Source: JALZEG01 sp046263255 (GTDB taxonomy: Bacteria; Actinomycetota; CADDZG01; WHSQ01). Taken from it: a stretch of 64,000 bases of DNA. A program made the translations under genes and the position numbers. The stretch is taken from positions 86,510 to 150,509 of the forward strand of contig JBHELD010000033.1 of NCBI GenBank assembly GCA_046263255.1, read 5' to 3'. This document shows positions 30,542 through 39,872 of this stretch, piece after piece. The stretch's first letter is position 1, and each line of letters begins with the position of its first letter. The notes beneath the pieces were generated by a model that was not told the origin of the DNA, did not search any database, and was given only the letters and a program-made list of their open reading frames with translations.

Positions 30542-31192
30542 TTAGATCGCGGTTCGTTGCACGCCCGCGGTCTTGCGGCGCCCGTCGGCCTCCATGCCGA
30601 ACAGCCGGAAGAAGACGTCGACCGACGGCCCGATCCCGGCGACGAACAACAGCGTCCCGAGGCCCACCGCTCCGCCCAGAAGCCACCCCGTCAGGAGCGC
30701 CGAGCCCTCGATGAACGCGCGGGCGATCCCGACGCGGACACCGAGCTTCGTCGCCGCGACGACCATGAGGCTGTCGCGCGGCCCGGCCCCGAGGTTGGCA
30801 CCGATGTAGAGGGCGGAACCGAGACCCACCACGGCGATGCCCGTCGCGCTGACGAGGAGACGCAGCGCGAGGTGCGCATCACCGAGGTCCGCCCCGATCC
30901 CGGTCAGGAGCATGAGGTCCTCGAAGGCTCCGATCAGGAGCATGTTCGCGATCGTGCCCGGGCCCGGGCGCATGCCGAACAGCGCGCTGACGAGCACGAG
31001 CAGGACCCCGATCGCGATCACGGCGACACCGAACGAGAGAGGGGTGTTGCGCCTGATCCCGTCGTGGAGGACGTCCCATGGCGGGACTCCGAGGCTCGCC
31101 CGCAGCGTGAGAACGGTCCCGAGCGCGAACAGCGAGAGCCCGAGGAGGAGCCGGAGGCTGCGGTGGACGAGGGTCGGCTGTCTCGACGTCAT
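30542..31192 (-). CDS. YczE/YyaS-YitT-like integral membrane protein
   Basis: A multi-pass membrane protein of about 216 residues. Hydrophobic segments include LLLGLSLFALGTVLTL, FGVAVIAIGVLLVLVSAL, SATGIAVVGLGSALYIGANLG and LLTGWLLGGAVGLGTLLFVAG. The paired motifs ASLGVPPWDVLHDG and ANLGAGPRDSLMV are the internal repeat seen in YczE-type proteins. Their role is poorly known; some YczE genes lie beside biosynthetic clusters. The ATG at 31192 is preferred over a TTG at 31204. Upstream is the 103-bp repeat array, which therefore occupies its promoter region. Confidence 0.78.
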   Translation of the reverse strand: MTSRQPTLVHRSLRLLLGLSLFALGTVLTLRASLGVPPWDVLHDGIRRNTPLSFGVAVIAIGVLLVLVSALFGMRPGPGTIANMLLIGAFEDLMLLTGIGADLGDAHLALRLLVSATGIAVVGLGSALYIGANLGAGPRDSLMVVAATKLGVRVGIARAFIEGSALLTGWLLGGAVGLGTLLFVAGIGPSVDVFFRLFGMEADGRRKTAGVQRTAI

Positions 31193-31304
31193 TGCGAGAG
31201 ACAACCGCCCGCGGGGCGTCCGACTTCCTCGTCCCTTCGGAACGAGTTGCGCAATCGCAACTTTCGCCGCGGGCGGGGGGGCCGCGCGCCGGGGGCCCTC
31301 CCAT

Positions 31305-31640
31305 CGGACGGGATCGCTTGCGATCCCGTTAGGTCAAAACGGATCGCTTGCGATCCCGCGGGGCCGTCGCCGGAGGCGGCGACAGCGCGCGCCGTGGACC
31401 CTTCCGTCGGACGGGATCGCTTGCGATCCCGTTAGGTCAAAAACGGATCGCTTGCGATCCCGCGGGGCCGTCGCCGGAGGCGGCGACAGCGCGCGCCGGG
31501 GACCCTTCCGTCGGACGGGATCGCTTGCGATCCCGTTAGAGCAAACGGATCGCTTGCGATCCCGCGGGGCCGTCGCCGGAGGGCGGCGACAGCGCGCGCC
31601 GTGGACCCTCCCATCGGACGGGATCGCTTGCGATCCCGTT
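31305..31640. repeat. Tandem 103-104 bp repeats rich in hairpins
   Basis: Unit starts (CGGACGGGATCGC) lie at 31305, 31408, 31512 and 31615, giving three full units and the start of a fourth. GGATCGCTTGCGATCC occurs seven times (31311, 31341, 31414, 31445, 31518, 31547, 31621) and can form hairpins. Each full unit also has GTCGCCG/CGGCGAC as a third stem. The array fills most of the 450-bp gap between the stop of the phosphoesterase gene and the start of the YczE-like gene; no gene is seen in it. It could be a REP/BIME-like element or a terminator cluster. Confidence 0.9.
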
Positions 31641-31643
31641 AGA

Positions 31644-33623
31644 TCAGAACGGGTAGGCGGGGTCGAGGCGGCCGCAGTGCAGCTCGTAGAAGCGGTACAC
31701 CCTCGGGTCGGTGAAGCCCCGGCGACGAAGGGTGCCGCGTGCCGTCCGCACGAGCTCCAGCCCGGTGGCGCGCCAGCGGTAGACCTTCTCGATCCACCGC
31801 GACCGCGCGCTGCTGGCGCTGTCGATGCGCAGCAGCTGCAGCTCCGGCGTCGCGTCCCCGGCGACGTCGCGGCACTCCACGCCCTCGCCGAAGTTCGACA
31901 CGCCGCCGACCGGGAGCTCGAACGCCCGGCCGCGACGATCGGTGACCGGCGCCAGCTCTCCCCGCCACGCGAACAGCTCCAGGACCGACGTCGTCCCGCC
32001 GTGGTAGACGTGGTCGAGGACGTTCACGAACGCCTCGTCGTCGCCGTCCGCGTCGGCGTCGGTCACGCCCACGAGCTGCGGGCGGGTGAAGTCGTCGACC
32101 GTCAGCGGGTAGGTCCCGACGGCGCCGGACGCGAGCTCGAGGCGCAGCTCCCACCGCTGGCCGTTCCCCGCCAGGTAGAGGACGTCTCCGCTGCCGTCGC
32201 CGTCGAAGTCGCCGGCGACGCTGGAGGCTCCCGGCGTCCCGTCGTCGGCACCACCCGCGCCGGCGTCGTCGAAAGTCTGCCTCTCGACCTCGAAGTCTCC
32301 ACCGAGCCCGCTGAAGCGCACGTAGTCGGCGGCGACGGCAGCGCCCTCGCGGAAGTACACGACCTCGGCCTCGTAGTCGCGGTCGCCCTCGACGAAGAAG
32401 CTCAGCCCGGTCGCTCCGGTCGAGCCGACGGCCAGCACGCGCGTCCCCTCCACCTCCTCGTCGATGCGCCTGTGGTAGTGCCCGGAGAGCACGAGCGGGA
32501 CGCTCCCGAACGACGCCTCCGCGAGCCGCCGGTCGTGAACGGCCAGGACGTCGGGCGCCGCGGCGGCGACCTCCTCCGCCGTCTGCTCGCCCTCCTCCAC
32601 CCGGATCTCCGCCGCCTCGTCGGGGGGGATCCTGTTCCAGTTCGTGTCGGTCGGATCGCCCCACCCGAGAACGCGCACGCCCTCGATCTCCGCCACGTCG
32701 CCGTCGAGGACGGTGAGGTTCTCGACCCGGGCGAGCTGGTCCTCGTTCCGCGCCGAGTCGTGGTTGCCGGGCACGAGGTAGTACGGGACCGGGATCTTCT
32801 CTATGAGCCTGCCGATCCGCGCCTCCACGGTGAGCCCGAAGCTCGTGAGGTCGCCGGTGTCGAGCACGGCGTCCACGCCGAAGCGGACCGCGAGCTGCCG
32901 GGCGAGCTGCACCCCCAGCGGATTCGAGTGGACGTCGCTCACGTGCAGGATCGCGACGGAGTCCGCGGCCGGATCCTGGTTCGGCTGCGCGACGAGCGCG
33001 AGCAGATCGGACAACCGGTCCGCCGCGGTCTCGTACCGCGACTGCAGGCGCTCGAGCGTGATCTCGCCGCCCTGCAGCGCCTCGATCACGACGGGAGCCC
33101 GGACGAGCGCGCCGGTGAAACGAGGCTGCTCGAACGCGTCGACGTCGTAGGACGCGGCCGAGCCCCCCAGCAACAGCGCCGTGAGGACGACCGCGCCCCC
33201 CGCGCCGGCGAGGACGTACGACGGCCGGCGGCGCGGCAGGAGCGCGCCGGCCCCCGCGCCGGTCAGAGCGGCCCCCAGGCAGAACTGCCACAGCAGCCGC
33301 GGCGCGAGGTCCCGGAGGTCGCCCTCCACGTCGCGCGCGAGCTCCGCTCGTTCGGCCGCGTCGCCGACCCGCCGGGCGAGGCGCGTCACGTCGACCTCGA
33401 CCAGCGACACGCGCAGGGCGACCGGCGGCGTGTGAGAGTCCGCCGAGACGGTGCCGAGAGGCGGGACCCGCAGCTCGGTATCCCCCCAGCCCGGCACGAA
33501 GCGCGCCTCGAGCGTCGCCGGCCCCGCGTCGTGACGCACCGCGGGGAGAAGACCGAGCGCGAGATACGCGAGCCCGGCTCCCACGCAACCGGCCAGCGCG
33601 ACCGGCAGCCACGCCCGCCTCAC
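31644..33623 (-). CDS. Membrane-anchored calcineurin-like metallophosphoesterase with FG-GAP-like C-terminus
   Basis: A 659-residue protein. An N-terminal hydrophobic segment (WLPVALAGCVGAGLAYLAL) and a second pair near residues 125-175 (YVLAGAGGAVVLTALLLGG) anchor it. A calcineurin-like phosphoesterase domain follows, with all metal motifs: LHVSDVHSNP, LDTGDLTSFG, VPGNHDSARN and LSGHYHRR. The C-terminal third has FG-GAP/VCBS-type repeats (AGDFDGDGSGDVLYL, VTDADADGDDEAFV), usually extracellular calcium-binding modules. GTG at 33623 overlaps the permease stop (GTGA), making it the last gene of an ABC operon. Its substrate, for example a lipid or nucleotide phosphoester, is unknown. Confidence 0.87.
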   Translation of the reverse strand: MRRAWLPVALAGCVGAGLAYLALGLLPAVRHDAGPATLEARFVPGWGDTELRVPPLGTVSADSHTPPVALRVSLVEVDVTRLARRVGDAAERAELARDVEGDLRDLAPRLLWQFCLGAALTGAGAGALLPRRRPSYVLAGAGGAVVLTALLLGGSAASYDVDAFEQPRFTGALVRAPVVIEALQGGEITLERLQSRYETAADRLSDLLALVAQPNQDPAADSVAILHVSDVHSNPLGVQLARQLAVRFGVDAVLDTGDLTSFGLTVEARIGRLIEKIPVPYYLVPGNHDSARNEDQLARVENLTVLDGDVAEIEGVRVLGWGDPTDTNWNRIPPDEAAEIRVEEGEQTAEEVAAAAPDVLAVHDRRLAEASFGSVPLVLSGHYHRRIDEEVEGTRVLAVGSTGATGLSFFVEGDRDYEAEVVYFREGAAVAADYVRFSGLGGDFEVERQTFDDAGAGGADDGTPGASSVAGDFDGDGSGDVLYLAGNGQRWELRLELASGAVGTYPLTVDDFTRPQLVGVTDADADGDDEAFVNVLDHVYHGGTTSVLELFAWRGELAPVTDRRGRAFELPVGGVSNFGEGVECRDVAGDATPELQLLRIDSASSARSRWIEKVYRWRATGLELVRTARGTLRRRGFTDPRVYRFYELHCGRLDPAYPF

Positions 33624-36208
33624 TCGTACCGGAGGGACTCGACGATCTGGAGCCTCGTCGCGATGCGACGCGGGTAGATCGCCGATGCCGCCGCGATCGC
33701 GGTGCCGGCTACCAGAGCGACTGCGAACAGCTCCCACGGCGGCCGGTACGGGATGTCGAACGCGTACAGGAAGTTCATCGTCGTCAGCATGAGGAGACCG
33801 AGTCCCGTGCCGAGCACGACCGCGCCGCTTCCGCCGATGACGCCGATCCCGGCCGCCTCGAGCACGACGGTCCACCCGAGCTGACGCCTGCCCATCCCGA
33901 CCGCCTGCTGCAGTCCGAACTCCCACCGGCGCTCGAGGACCGCCGTGAACATCGTGTTGACGATCGTGAGGAAAGCGACGACGAGCGCGGCGAGCTGGAT
34001 CCCCTCCGCGATCGAGAAGATCTGGTCGACGGTGGCGGCGATGTTCTCGATCTGCTCCTCCTTGCGGATGACCCGCGCGGGGATCCCCTCCTCCTCCACC
34101 GTCTCCTTCAACCGCCGTTCGAGCTCGGCGACCGTCACCCCGGGCTCCGGGTCGACGCCGAACGCGTCGGCGCGGTCGTCGCGCCACCAGCGCCGGTACG
34201 TCTCCGCGGCCAGGTACATCGAGTCGAACGACGCGAGGTCGTTGAACAATCCCCCGACCGTGAACTCCGCCAGCCCGTCCGGCGTCGCGATGTCGACGAC
34301 GTCCCCCGGCTCGAGATCACGTCGCTCCGCCATCTGCCGCGCGACCACGATCTCGCCGCGCGCGAGCGCGTCCACCAGCGGCGGAGAGTCCACGCCTCCG
34401 ACGGAGAGGCCGTCGAGCGCGTCCTGCCTCGCCTCGCCGGTGATCGGATGGACGTACGCGATGACCTGCTCGCCGTCCACCGTGAGGTTCGCGTACCTGA
34501 ACGGCAGCACGTTGTCGACGCCGTCCACCCGGCTCAGCGGCTCGAGGAACCGCCCCGAAAGCGGTTGGTCGGACTCGACGCCGCCGCTGTAGGAGTTCGT
34601 CTGCACGTACAGCGGCTGGCTGTACCAGTGCGCGGCGAAGTCACGGAACTGCCGGTCGAACGATCCGACGGCTCCGCCGACCCCCACGACGAGCCCGAGC
34701 GTGAGCACGAGCGAGCCCACCGTCACCGAGGTCCGCCCGGCGTTCTTCTCGAGCGCGTCGGCGGCGAGTCGCCCGGTCGTCCCGAAGGCGCGCGCGAGCA
34801 GCGGCCTCAGCGCGCGGACCCCGCGCGGCACCGCCACGGGGAGCATCGCGGTGATGCCGCCCAGCCCCGCCGCCAGCGCGACGACCGCGACCTGGTACGC
34901 GCCCGTCTCGATGTAGAGACCCATCCCGGCGACGGAGGCGACGACGCCGGCGGCGCCGAGGCCGAGAGTCGCGGCGGACGACAGCGCGCCCGTACGGTGA
35001 CGCGCCCACTCCAGTCCCGCCTCCGGCCGCAGGGCCTCGACCGGCGCCACGCGCATGATGCGGCGCGCCGGGAGGAACGCGCCGGCGAGCGACACGGCTA
35101 TGCCCGAGGCGAGCCCGAGCACGACGTGCCAGGGCTCGACCGCGAGCGCGCCGGTGGTCCGGATGCCGACCGCGGCGAACTGCTCGACCGATCGCGCCAC
35201 GAGCCCGCGCGCGAGGAGGATCCCTCCGGCGGTCCCGGCCACGGACGCGATCGTCCCCAGCAGCGCAGCCTCCGCGAGGAACGCCGCGAACAGCTGCGAC
35301 CGGTTCGCGCCTAGCGCGAGCGACATCGACAGCTCTCGCCGCCTCTCCGCCAGCGCGATCGACATCGTGTTGTAGACGACGAACAGCGCGACGAAGAGCG
35401 AGACCGCGCCGGCAAGGGACGTGAGCGCGGCGATGCTCTCGAGCGTCCGTTCGAACGCCTCGCCGCGCTCGCCCGGGGGACCCACGATCGCCGCGCCGCC
35501 GAGCACGTCCTCGATCGCGGCGCCCACGTCGCCGGGGGATGCGTCCTCCTCGACGATCACGTAGATCGAGTCGACGCGGCCCTTCTTCTCGAACGCCCGC
35601 TGCGCGGCCGGCAGCGCCATAGTCCCGATCTCGCCCCCGTTCAGAAGCGCGACGCCCGGCCCCGCCACGACGCCGGTGACCTCCAGCGCGATCGTTCCCG
35701 ACGGCGTCTCGGCCTCCACGCGGTCGCCCACCGACGCGCCGACGCGCTCGAGCACCTGCTCCGACAGGACGAGCCCGCGGCCGGACGGACCGAGGCTCCC
35801 CTCGACCGTCACGCGCCCGGTCTCGCCGAGCCCGGCGGGGAACAACGACACGAACTCCGGGCCCGCGCCGAGGACCAGCGTGTCGCTCTCTCCCGACGGA
35901 CCCGTCAGGTGCGCGGTCGTGCGCGAGACGGGCACGGCGAGATCGACCCCGCCGACCGACTCGATCTCCCGGACGGCCGACTGCGCGAGGCCGGTCTCGT
36001 CCGCCGACGCGACCTCGATCTCCGCAGCGCCTGCGAGGTTGCGGATCCCCTGCCGGACCGACGAGAGCAGCGTGCTGTTGATGACCGTGATCGACGTGAC
36101 GAGTGCTACGCCCGCCGCGATCCCACCGATCGTCAGAAGCGTCCGGAGACGCTTCTCCCTCAGGTGGCGCGCGTTCACGCGCCGGACGAACGCGAGCAGG
36201 CCCCTCAC
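33620..36208 (-). CDS. ABC transporter permease, FtsX/MacB family
   Basis: An 862-residue permease with the long actinobacterial architecture: an N-terminal membrane helix (LLTIGGIAAGVALVTSITVI), an extracytoplasmic MacB-type domain, a first FtsX bundle (about residues 265-400, including FVALFVVYNTMSIALAERRREL), a middle membrane pair, a second extracytoplasmic domain and a C-terminal FtsX bundle (LAALVVAFLTIVNTMFTAVL and ILxxxNTMF-like pattern). Such systems extract or export lipids, lipoproteins or peptides rather than import solutes. It overlaps the ATPase gene upstream and the phosphoesterase gene downstream by 4 nt each, so the three are probably made in fixed ratio. Confidence 0.9.
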   Translation of the reverse strand: MRGLLAFVRRVNARHLREKRLRTLLTIGGIAAGVALVTSITVINSTLLSSVRQGIRNLAGAAEIEVASADETGLAQSAVREIESVGGVDLAVPVSRTTAHLTGPSGESDTLVLGAGPEFVSLFPAGLGETGRVTVEGSLGPSGRGLVLSEQVLERVGASVGDRVEAETPSGTIALEVTGVVAGPGVALLNGGEIGTMALPAAQRAFEKKGRVDSIYVIVEEDASPGDVGAAIEDVLGGAAIVGPPGERGEAFERTLESIAALTSLAGAVSLFVALFVVYNTMSIALAERRRELSMSLALGANRSQLFAAFLAEAALLGTIASVAGTAGGILLARGLVARSVEQFAAVGIRTTGALAVEPWHVVLGLASGIAVSLAGAFLPARRIMRVAPVEALRPEAGLEWARHRTGALSSAATLGLGAAGVVASVAGMGLYIETGAYQVAVVALAAGLGGITAMLPVAVPRGVRALRPLLARAFGTTGRLAADALEKNAGRTSVTVGSLVLTLGLVVGVGGAVGSFDRQFRDFAAHWYSQPLYVQTNSYSGGVESDQPLSGRFLEPLSRVDGVDNVLPFRYANLTVDGEQVIAYVHPITGEARQDALDGLSVGGVDSPPLVDALARGEIVVARQMAERRDLEPGDVVDIATPDGLAEFTVGGLFNDLASFDSMYLAAETYRRWWRDDRADAFGVDPEPGVTVAELERRLKETVEEEGIPARVIRKEEQIENIAATVDQIFSIAEGIQLAALVVAFLTIVNTMFTAVLERRWEFGLQQAVGMGRRQLGWTVVLEAAGIGVIGGSGAVVLGTGLGLLMLTTMNFLYAFDIPYRPPWELFAVALVAGTAIAAASAIYPRRIATRLQIVESLRYE

Positions 36209-36873
36209 GGCACCAGACGCCCGTCGCTCAGCCGCACCACGCGGTCGGCGTGCTCCGCCGTGCGCTCGTCGTGCGTGACCATCACGATCGTCTGCCCGCG
36301 GTCCGCGGTGGCGCGGAGGAGCTCGAGGATGCCCGTGCCGGTAGCGGAGTCGAGGTTCCCCGTCGGCTCGTCCGCGAGCACGACCGTCGGCGCGGTGACG
36401 AGAGCGCGCGCCAGCGCGACCCGCTGCTGCTCTCCTCCGGAGAGCTGCGACGGGCGGTGGCCGGCACGGTGCTCCAGCCCCACGGCGGCGAGCGACGCAC
36501 GCGCCCGCTCGAGCGCGTCCGCGTGCGCGTCGAGCAACAGAGGGAATGCCACGTTCTCGGCCGCCGTCAGGGTCGGCAGGAGGTTGAAGAACTGGAGGAC
36601 GAACCCGAGCCGGCGCCGGCGGACCAGCGCCAGCTCCTCGTCCGAGAGCGACGACACGTCGCGGCCCTCGAGCGTCACGCGCCCCTCGTCCGGCCGGTCG
36701 AGGCCGCCGATCACGTGGAGCAGCGTCGACTTCCCCGACCCCGAGGGCCCCGTGATCGCGAGGAACTCGCCGCGGTCCACCGACAGGTCGACGCCGCGCA
36801 GCGCGTGCACGGCCTCGGCGGCCTGTGAGTACGTCCGCACGATGCCCTGCGCCGAGACGACCTCGTCGTTCAT
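36205..36873 (-). CDS. ABC transporter ATP-binding protein (LolD/MacB type)
   Basis: The 222-residue ATPase that drives the FtsX-type permease. It has Walker A GPSGSGKST, the Q-loop FVLQFFNLLPTLTAAENV typical of the LolD/MacB/FtsE subgroup, the signature LSGGEQQRVALARAL, Walker B VVLADEPTGNLD and the switch histidine in VMVTHDERTAEHADRV. The frame runs open upstream, but the ATG at 36873 gives the standard length and N-terminus. Its last 4 nt overlap the permease start. No regulator was seen next to it. Confidence 0.93.
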   Translation of the reverse strand: MNDEVVSAQGIVRTYSQAAEAVHALRGVDLSVDRGEFLAITGPSGSGKSTLLHVIGGLDRPDEGRVTLEGRDVSSLSDEELALVRRRRLGFVLQFFNLLPTLTAAENVAFPLLLDAHADALERARASLAAVGLEHRAGHRPSQLSGGEQQRVALARALVTAPTVVLADEPTGNLDSATGTGILELLRATADRGQTIVMVTHDERTAEHADRVVRLSDGRLVP

Positions 36874-36991
36874 CCCTGCTCCACGTGAGCCACCGGGCAA
36901 TTGTGGATCAAAGCCCGCGGGGCGCCGACGGCAGGCGCGGTTCATTGCGCAGGAACGTGCAGCGTGCGTACGTTTTCCCACGCCGCACGCG

Positions 36992-37018
36992 CAGAAGGGG
37001 CCCCACGGGCCCCTTCTG
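36992..37018 (-). terminator. Terminator after the M14 carboxypeptidase gene
   Basis: CAGAAGGGGCCC (36992-37003) pairs perfectly with GGGCCCCTTCTG (37007-37018) around a 3-nt loop. It begins 17 nt beyond the stop of the minus-strand gene ending at 37035. There is no U-run, which is common in high-GC actinobacteria. Confidence 0.75.
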
Positions 37019-37034
37019 GTCGGTCTGGTTGTCG

Positions 37035-38675
37035 CTAGTGCTCGTGCGCCTCGGCGGGATGCGGCCCGTGCTCCCTGGCGCCGTGTCCACTCATCCCGAG
37101 GTGACCCAGGTCCAGGCGCTGCCCTCGCCGTAGCACCACCGGCACCTTCACGACGGCGCCGGTCGCGTCCTTGACCGTCAGCGTGTACGCGGTCGTCTTC
37201 TCGGACCAGGGGCTCGTGCTGGGGCCGACGTGCCACTCGAAGCGTCCGTTCGCCCTGGTGGTGATCTGGATCTTGTCGGTGACGAACTCCTTGCCGACCG
37301 GGTTCCCCGGCGACAGAGGCGTCTTGTTGACGCGCGTCAGCGTCAGCTTCGCGGGGCCGTCGGCGATGTGGCCGGTCAGGACCGAGTGGTACTTCGGGTT
37401 CGCCGCGGCCTCGAGCATGACCGTGAACGCCTTGCTCGCCTCGTCGTGGTGCTCGGCGACGAAGTTCGCGTACGGCGGGTGAAAGCCCTGGGTGCCGTGC
37501 TCGATGGTGTAGCCGAACGCTCCCATGACGGCGTAGGCCCAGTCGTCGGTCGTGCCGGTCGTCGGGTAGCCGACCGTTCCGTTGTTCTGATAGCCGAGGA
37601 CGTCGGCCATCTTCTGGCCGAGCGCCTTCAGAGCGACGTCCTCGGGCGCCTTGCCCCCGCCGGCCCGCAGCACGGTCGACTGATAGGTGTGGTTCGTGAT
37701 CACGCCCGTCACGTTGCGGCCGAGGATGATGTCCCGGACGTTGCGCGTCTCGGGCTCGGAGAAGGGGGCGTCCCCGCGGTAGGTCTGGTCGACTACGAGG
37801 CCGGAGGACCCGCCGTGGCTGTCGCCCCACTCGTAGGAGTAGTTGCGGTTGGGGTCGACGCCGTACGCGTCGGGGTTCTTCTGCGCGACCGGCACGGTGA
37901 CGCCGGTGAACGACCGCCGGTTCTTGCGCCAGTACCCCTCGAAGCCGTTCCCGCTCGCCGTGGCGCTGGTCGCGTTGGAGACCGTCTGGTGGGCGGACAG
38001 GACGGACTCTCGGGAGTAGTCGAACCCGTCGACGTTCACGATCGGCACGACGATGACGCGCGCCTTTCTCAGCAGGCTCGTGATCTGCGGGTTCTTGCCG
38101 AACTGCTCCGCGAGGTAGTGGGCGTAGATCATCGTGAACTCCGACGCCGGCCACTCACGCGCGTGGTGCAGCGCGTCGAGGTAGAAGATCGGCCGGCCGT
38201 CGACCGCCTCGACGTCCGCCGCGATCTCGAGGCCGTACACCGTCCGTCCCTCGAGCGACGGCCGCTTCATCTCGAACAGCTTCACGAGCGACTTGTTGTC
38301 GTCCGCGAGCTGCTTCATCTCGGCGTTGTAGTCGCCGAGCCGCCGGTAGTCCGTCCGGTCCGGGCCGGGAAGCGACGCGAGCGGCTTCGGTCCCGCCGCC
38401 AGCGCGCGGTCGCGAGCCACCACGTCCTCGACCACGACCTCGTACTCGAGACCGAGCGCGTCGAGCTCGGCAAGGTCCCCGGGCCACAAGAGCAGCTCGA
38501 TCTCGTTCGGTCCGTGGTTGTGGGTCTCGTCGAAGTGGCTCATGAGGTAGCCCGCCTCGGCAGGAGACTCCACGCGGACGCGGACGAGCGACAGGACGGA
38601 CGCATCCGTCCGCCCCAGCGGGGCGAGGGCGGCGATCAGCAGGGAGGCAAGCGCGGCAATCAGTATTTTTCTCAT
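37035..38675 (-). CDS. Exported M14 family zinc carboxypeptidase
   Basis: A 546-residue protein with a signal peptide (RKILIAALASLLIAALAPLG). A propeptide-like region follows, then the M14 domain: HHAREWPASE supplies the HxxE zinc ligands, VNVDGFDYS and DPNRNYSYEWGD carry substrate-binding residues, NHTYQS the third zinc histidine and YTIEHGTQGFHP the catalytic glutamate. M14 enzymes remove C-terminal residues from peptides. The last 100 residues are beta-rich (LTLTRVNKTPLSPGN, WSEKTTAYTLTVKDA), followed by a His/Gly-rich tail (GHGAREHGPHPAEAHEH) that may bind metal. ATG 38675 is chosen because it starts the signal peptide directly. Confidence 0.88.
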   Translation of the reverse strand: MRKILIAALASLLIAALAPLGRTDASVLSLVRVRVESPAEAGYLMSHFDETHNHGPNEIELLLWPGDLAELDALGLEYEVVVEDVVARDRALAAGPKPLASLPGPDRTDYRRLGDYNAEMKQLADDNKSLVKLFEMKRPSLEGRTVYGLEIAADVEAVDGRPIFYLDALHHAREWPASEFTMIYAHYLAEQFGKNPQITSLLRKARVIVVPIVNVDGFDYSRESVLSAHQTVSNATSATASGNGFEGYWRKNRRSFTGVTVPVAQKNPDAYGVDPNRNYSYEWGDSHGGSSGLVVDQTYRGDAPFSEPETRNVRDIILGRNVTGVITNHTYQSTVLRAGGGKAPEDVALKALGQKMADVLGYQNNGTVGYPTTGTTDDWAYAVMGAFGYTIEHGTQGFHPPYANFVAEHHDEASKAFTVMLEAAANPKYHSVLTGHIADGPAKLTLTRVNKTPLSPGNPVGKEFVTDKIQITTRANGRFEWHVGPSTSPWSEKTTAYTLTVKDATGAVVKVPVVLRRGQRLDLGHLGMSGHGAREHGPHPAEAHEH

Positions 38676-38821
38676 GCCCCGAGGTTCGCCGCGGCCCCCG
38701 CACTTCCTCCCGGCGCGGTCCCGCACCGCCCGGCTCCCCAGAGGACCGATCAAACCTGTGCAAGCTTCCTTCTACTACTGCGGTAGTTGCCGCGCAGGCC
38801 GCGCCGTCAGCGGCCGCGGGG

Positions 38822-39754
38822 TCAGCCGGAACCGCGCTTCGCCGCCTTGTGGCGGTACATGGCCGCGTCCGCAGACGCGACGAGCTCCTCGATGGAGCAG
38901 GGGGCCGCGGGGTCGAAGCGGGCCAGCCCGACGCTGAGCGAGAGCTCGTAGGCGCGCCCCGCCGTCTCGTTGTGTGCGCGCACCGCGGCCTCGATGCGGG
39001 CGATCGCGCGCCGGTCCTGCTCCTCCGTCCCGCCGGACAGCAGGACGCAGAACTCGTCGCCTCCGATCCGAGCGATGAAGTCGCTCTCGCGGAGGTTCGC
39101 CTCGAGGACCTGCGCGACGTCGATCAGCGCGCGATCGCCTTCCGCGTGTCCGAAGGAGTCGTTGATCGACTTCATGTGGTCGAGGTCGATGTAGACGAGC
39201 GACAGCGGACGCTCCGACCGGAGCGAGAGCTTCATCAACGCGTCGGTCACGTGAAGGAGGCCCCGGCGGTTGTGGAGCCCGGTCAGGTCGTCGCGCAGGG
39301 CCTTCTCCTGCGCCTGCTGCTCCTTCTGCTGGAGCGCGCGCTCCGCTCGCTTGCGCCGGGTGATGTCGGTGAACGCGGCGATGGCGTACTGGATCCCCTC
39401 CTCGGCGTCGTAGACGGGGGTCCCCCACACCTGCAGCGAGATCGTCCCCTCGGGGCGCCGGATCTCGATGTCGTCCACGACGCAGGACTCGCCTTTCAGC
39501 GCCCGCATCAGCGGGAGGCGATCCTGCGGGTACTCGTGGTCCGTCCCCGAGAGATAGGCGCGGTAGGTGTTGCCGAGGTCGGCGGCGCCGGGAGCGGCCC
39601 CCTTGCCCAGCAGCTCTATCGCGGCCGGGTTCGCGTAGCACGGGCGCCCCTCGCCGTCGACCACGAAGATCGCTATCGGCAGGTTCTGGACGAACTCGCC
39701 GAAGTCGATGTCTCCGGGTGCGCGATCCACCGCCGGCTTCCCCCGTTCACCCAT
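38822..39754 (-). CDS. PAS-GGDEF diguanylate cyclase
   Basis: Makes cyclic di-GMP from two GTP. The 310-residue protein is soluble. A PAS domain (about residues 17-140: FVQNLPIAIFVVDGEGRPCYANPAAIELLG through FTDITRRKRAERAL in pieces) leads through a short coiled linker to a GGDEF domain (DDLTGLHNRRGLLHV, then IGGDEFCVLLSGG near residue 232). The active-site GGDEF is intact. The I-site RESD lies exactly five residues upstream, so product inhibition is likely. There is no EAL domain. The ATG at 39754 is preferred to an upstream start because the extra residues are not PAS-like. The signal sensed is unknown. Confidence 0.92.
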   Translation of the reverse strand: MGERGKPAVDRAPGDIDFGEFVQNLPIAIFVVDGEGRPCYANPAAIELLGKGAAPGAADLGNTYRAYLSGTDHEYPQDRLPLMRALKGESCVVDDIEIRRPEGTISLQVWGTPVYDAEEGIQYAIAAFTDITRRKRAERALQQKEQQAQEKALRDDLTGLHNRRGLLHVTDALMKLSLRSERPLSLVYIDLDHMKSINDSFGHAEGDRALIDVAQVLEANLRESDFIARIGGDEFCVLLSGGTEEQDRRAIARIEAAVRAHNETAGRAYELSLSVGLARFDPAAPCSIEELVASADAAMYRHKAAKRGSG

Positions 39755-39872
39755 ATCGTTGGATTCTAGGTGAACGATCCGTCCGCACCGTCGATTAGCG
39801 GTTTGTCGCCGCCGCCCGCGCCGGCAGCACACGCAGGATCTCTCTGCGGGCTTTTCCGTCTACGCTTGGCCC

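Noticed and set aside
31305..31640. 103-bp repeats as a CRISPR array or as coding repeats
   Set aside because: The sequence between hairpins repeats too, so there are no spacers; open frames across the array encode the same Arg/Asp-rich translation of hairpin DNA.
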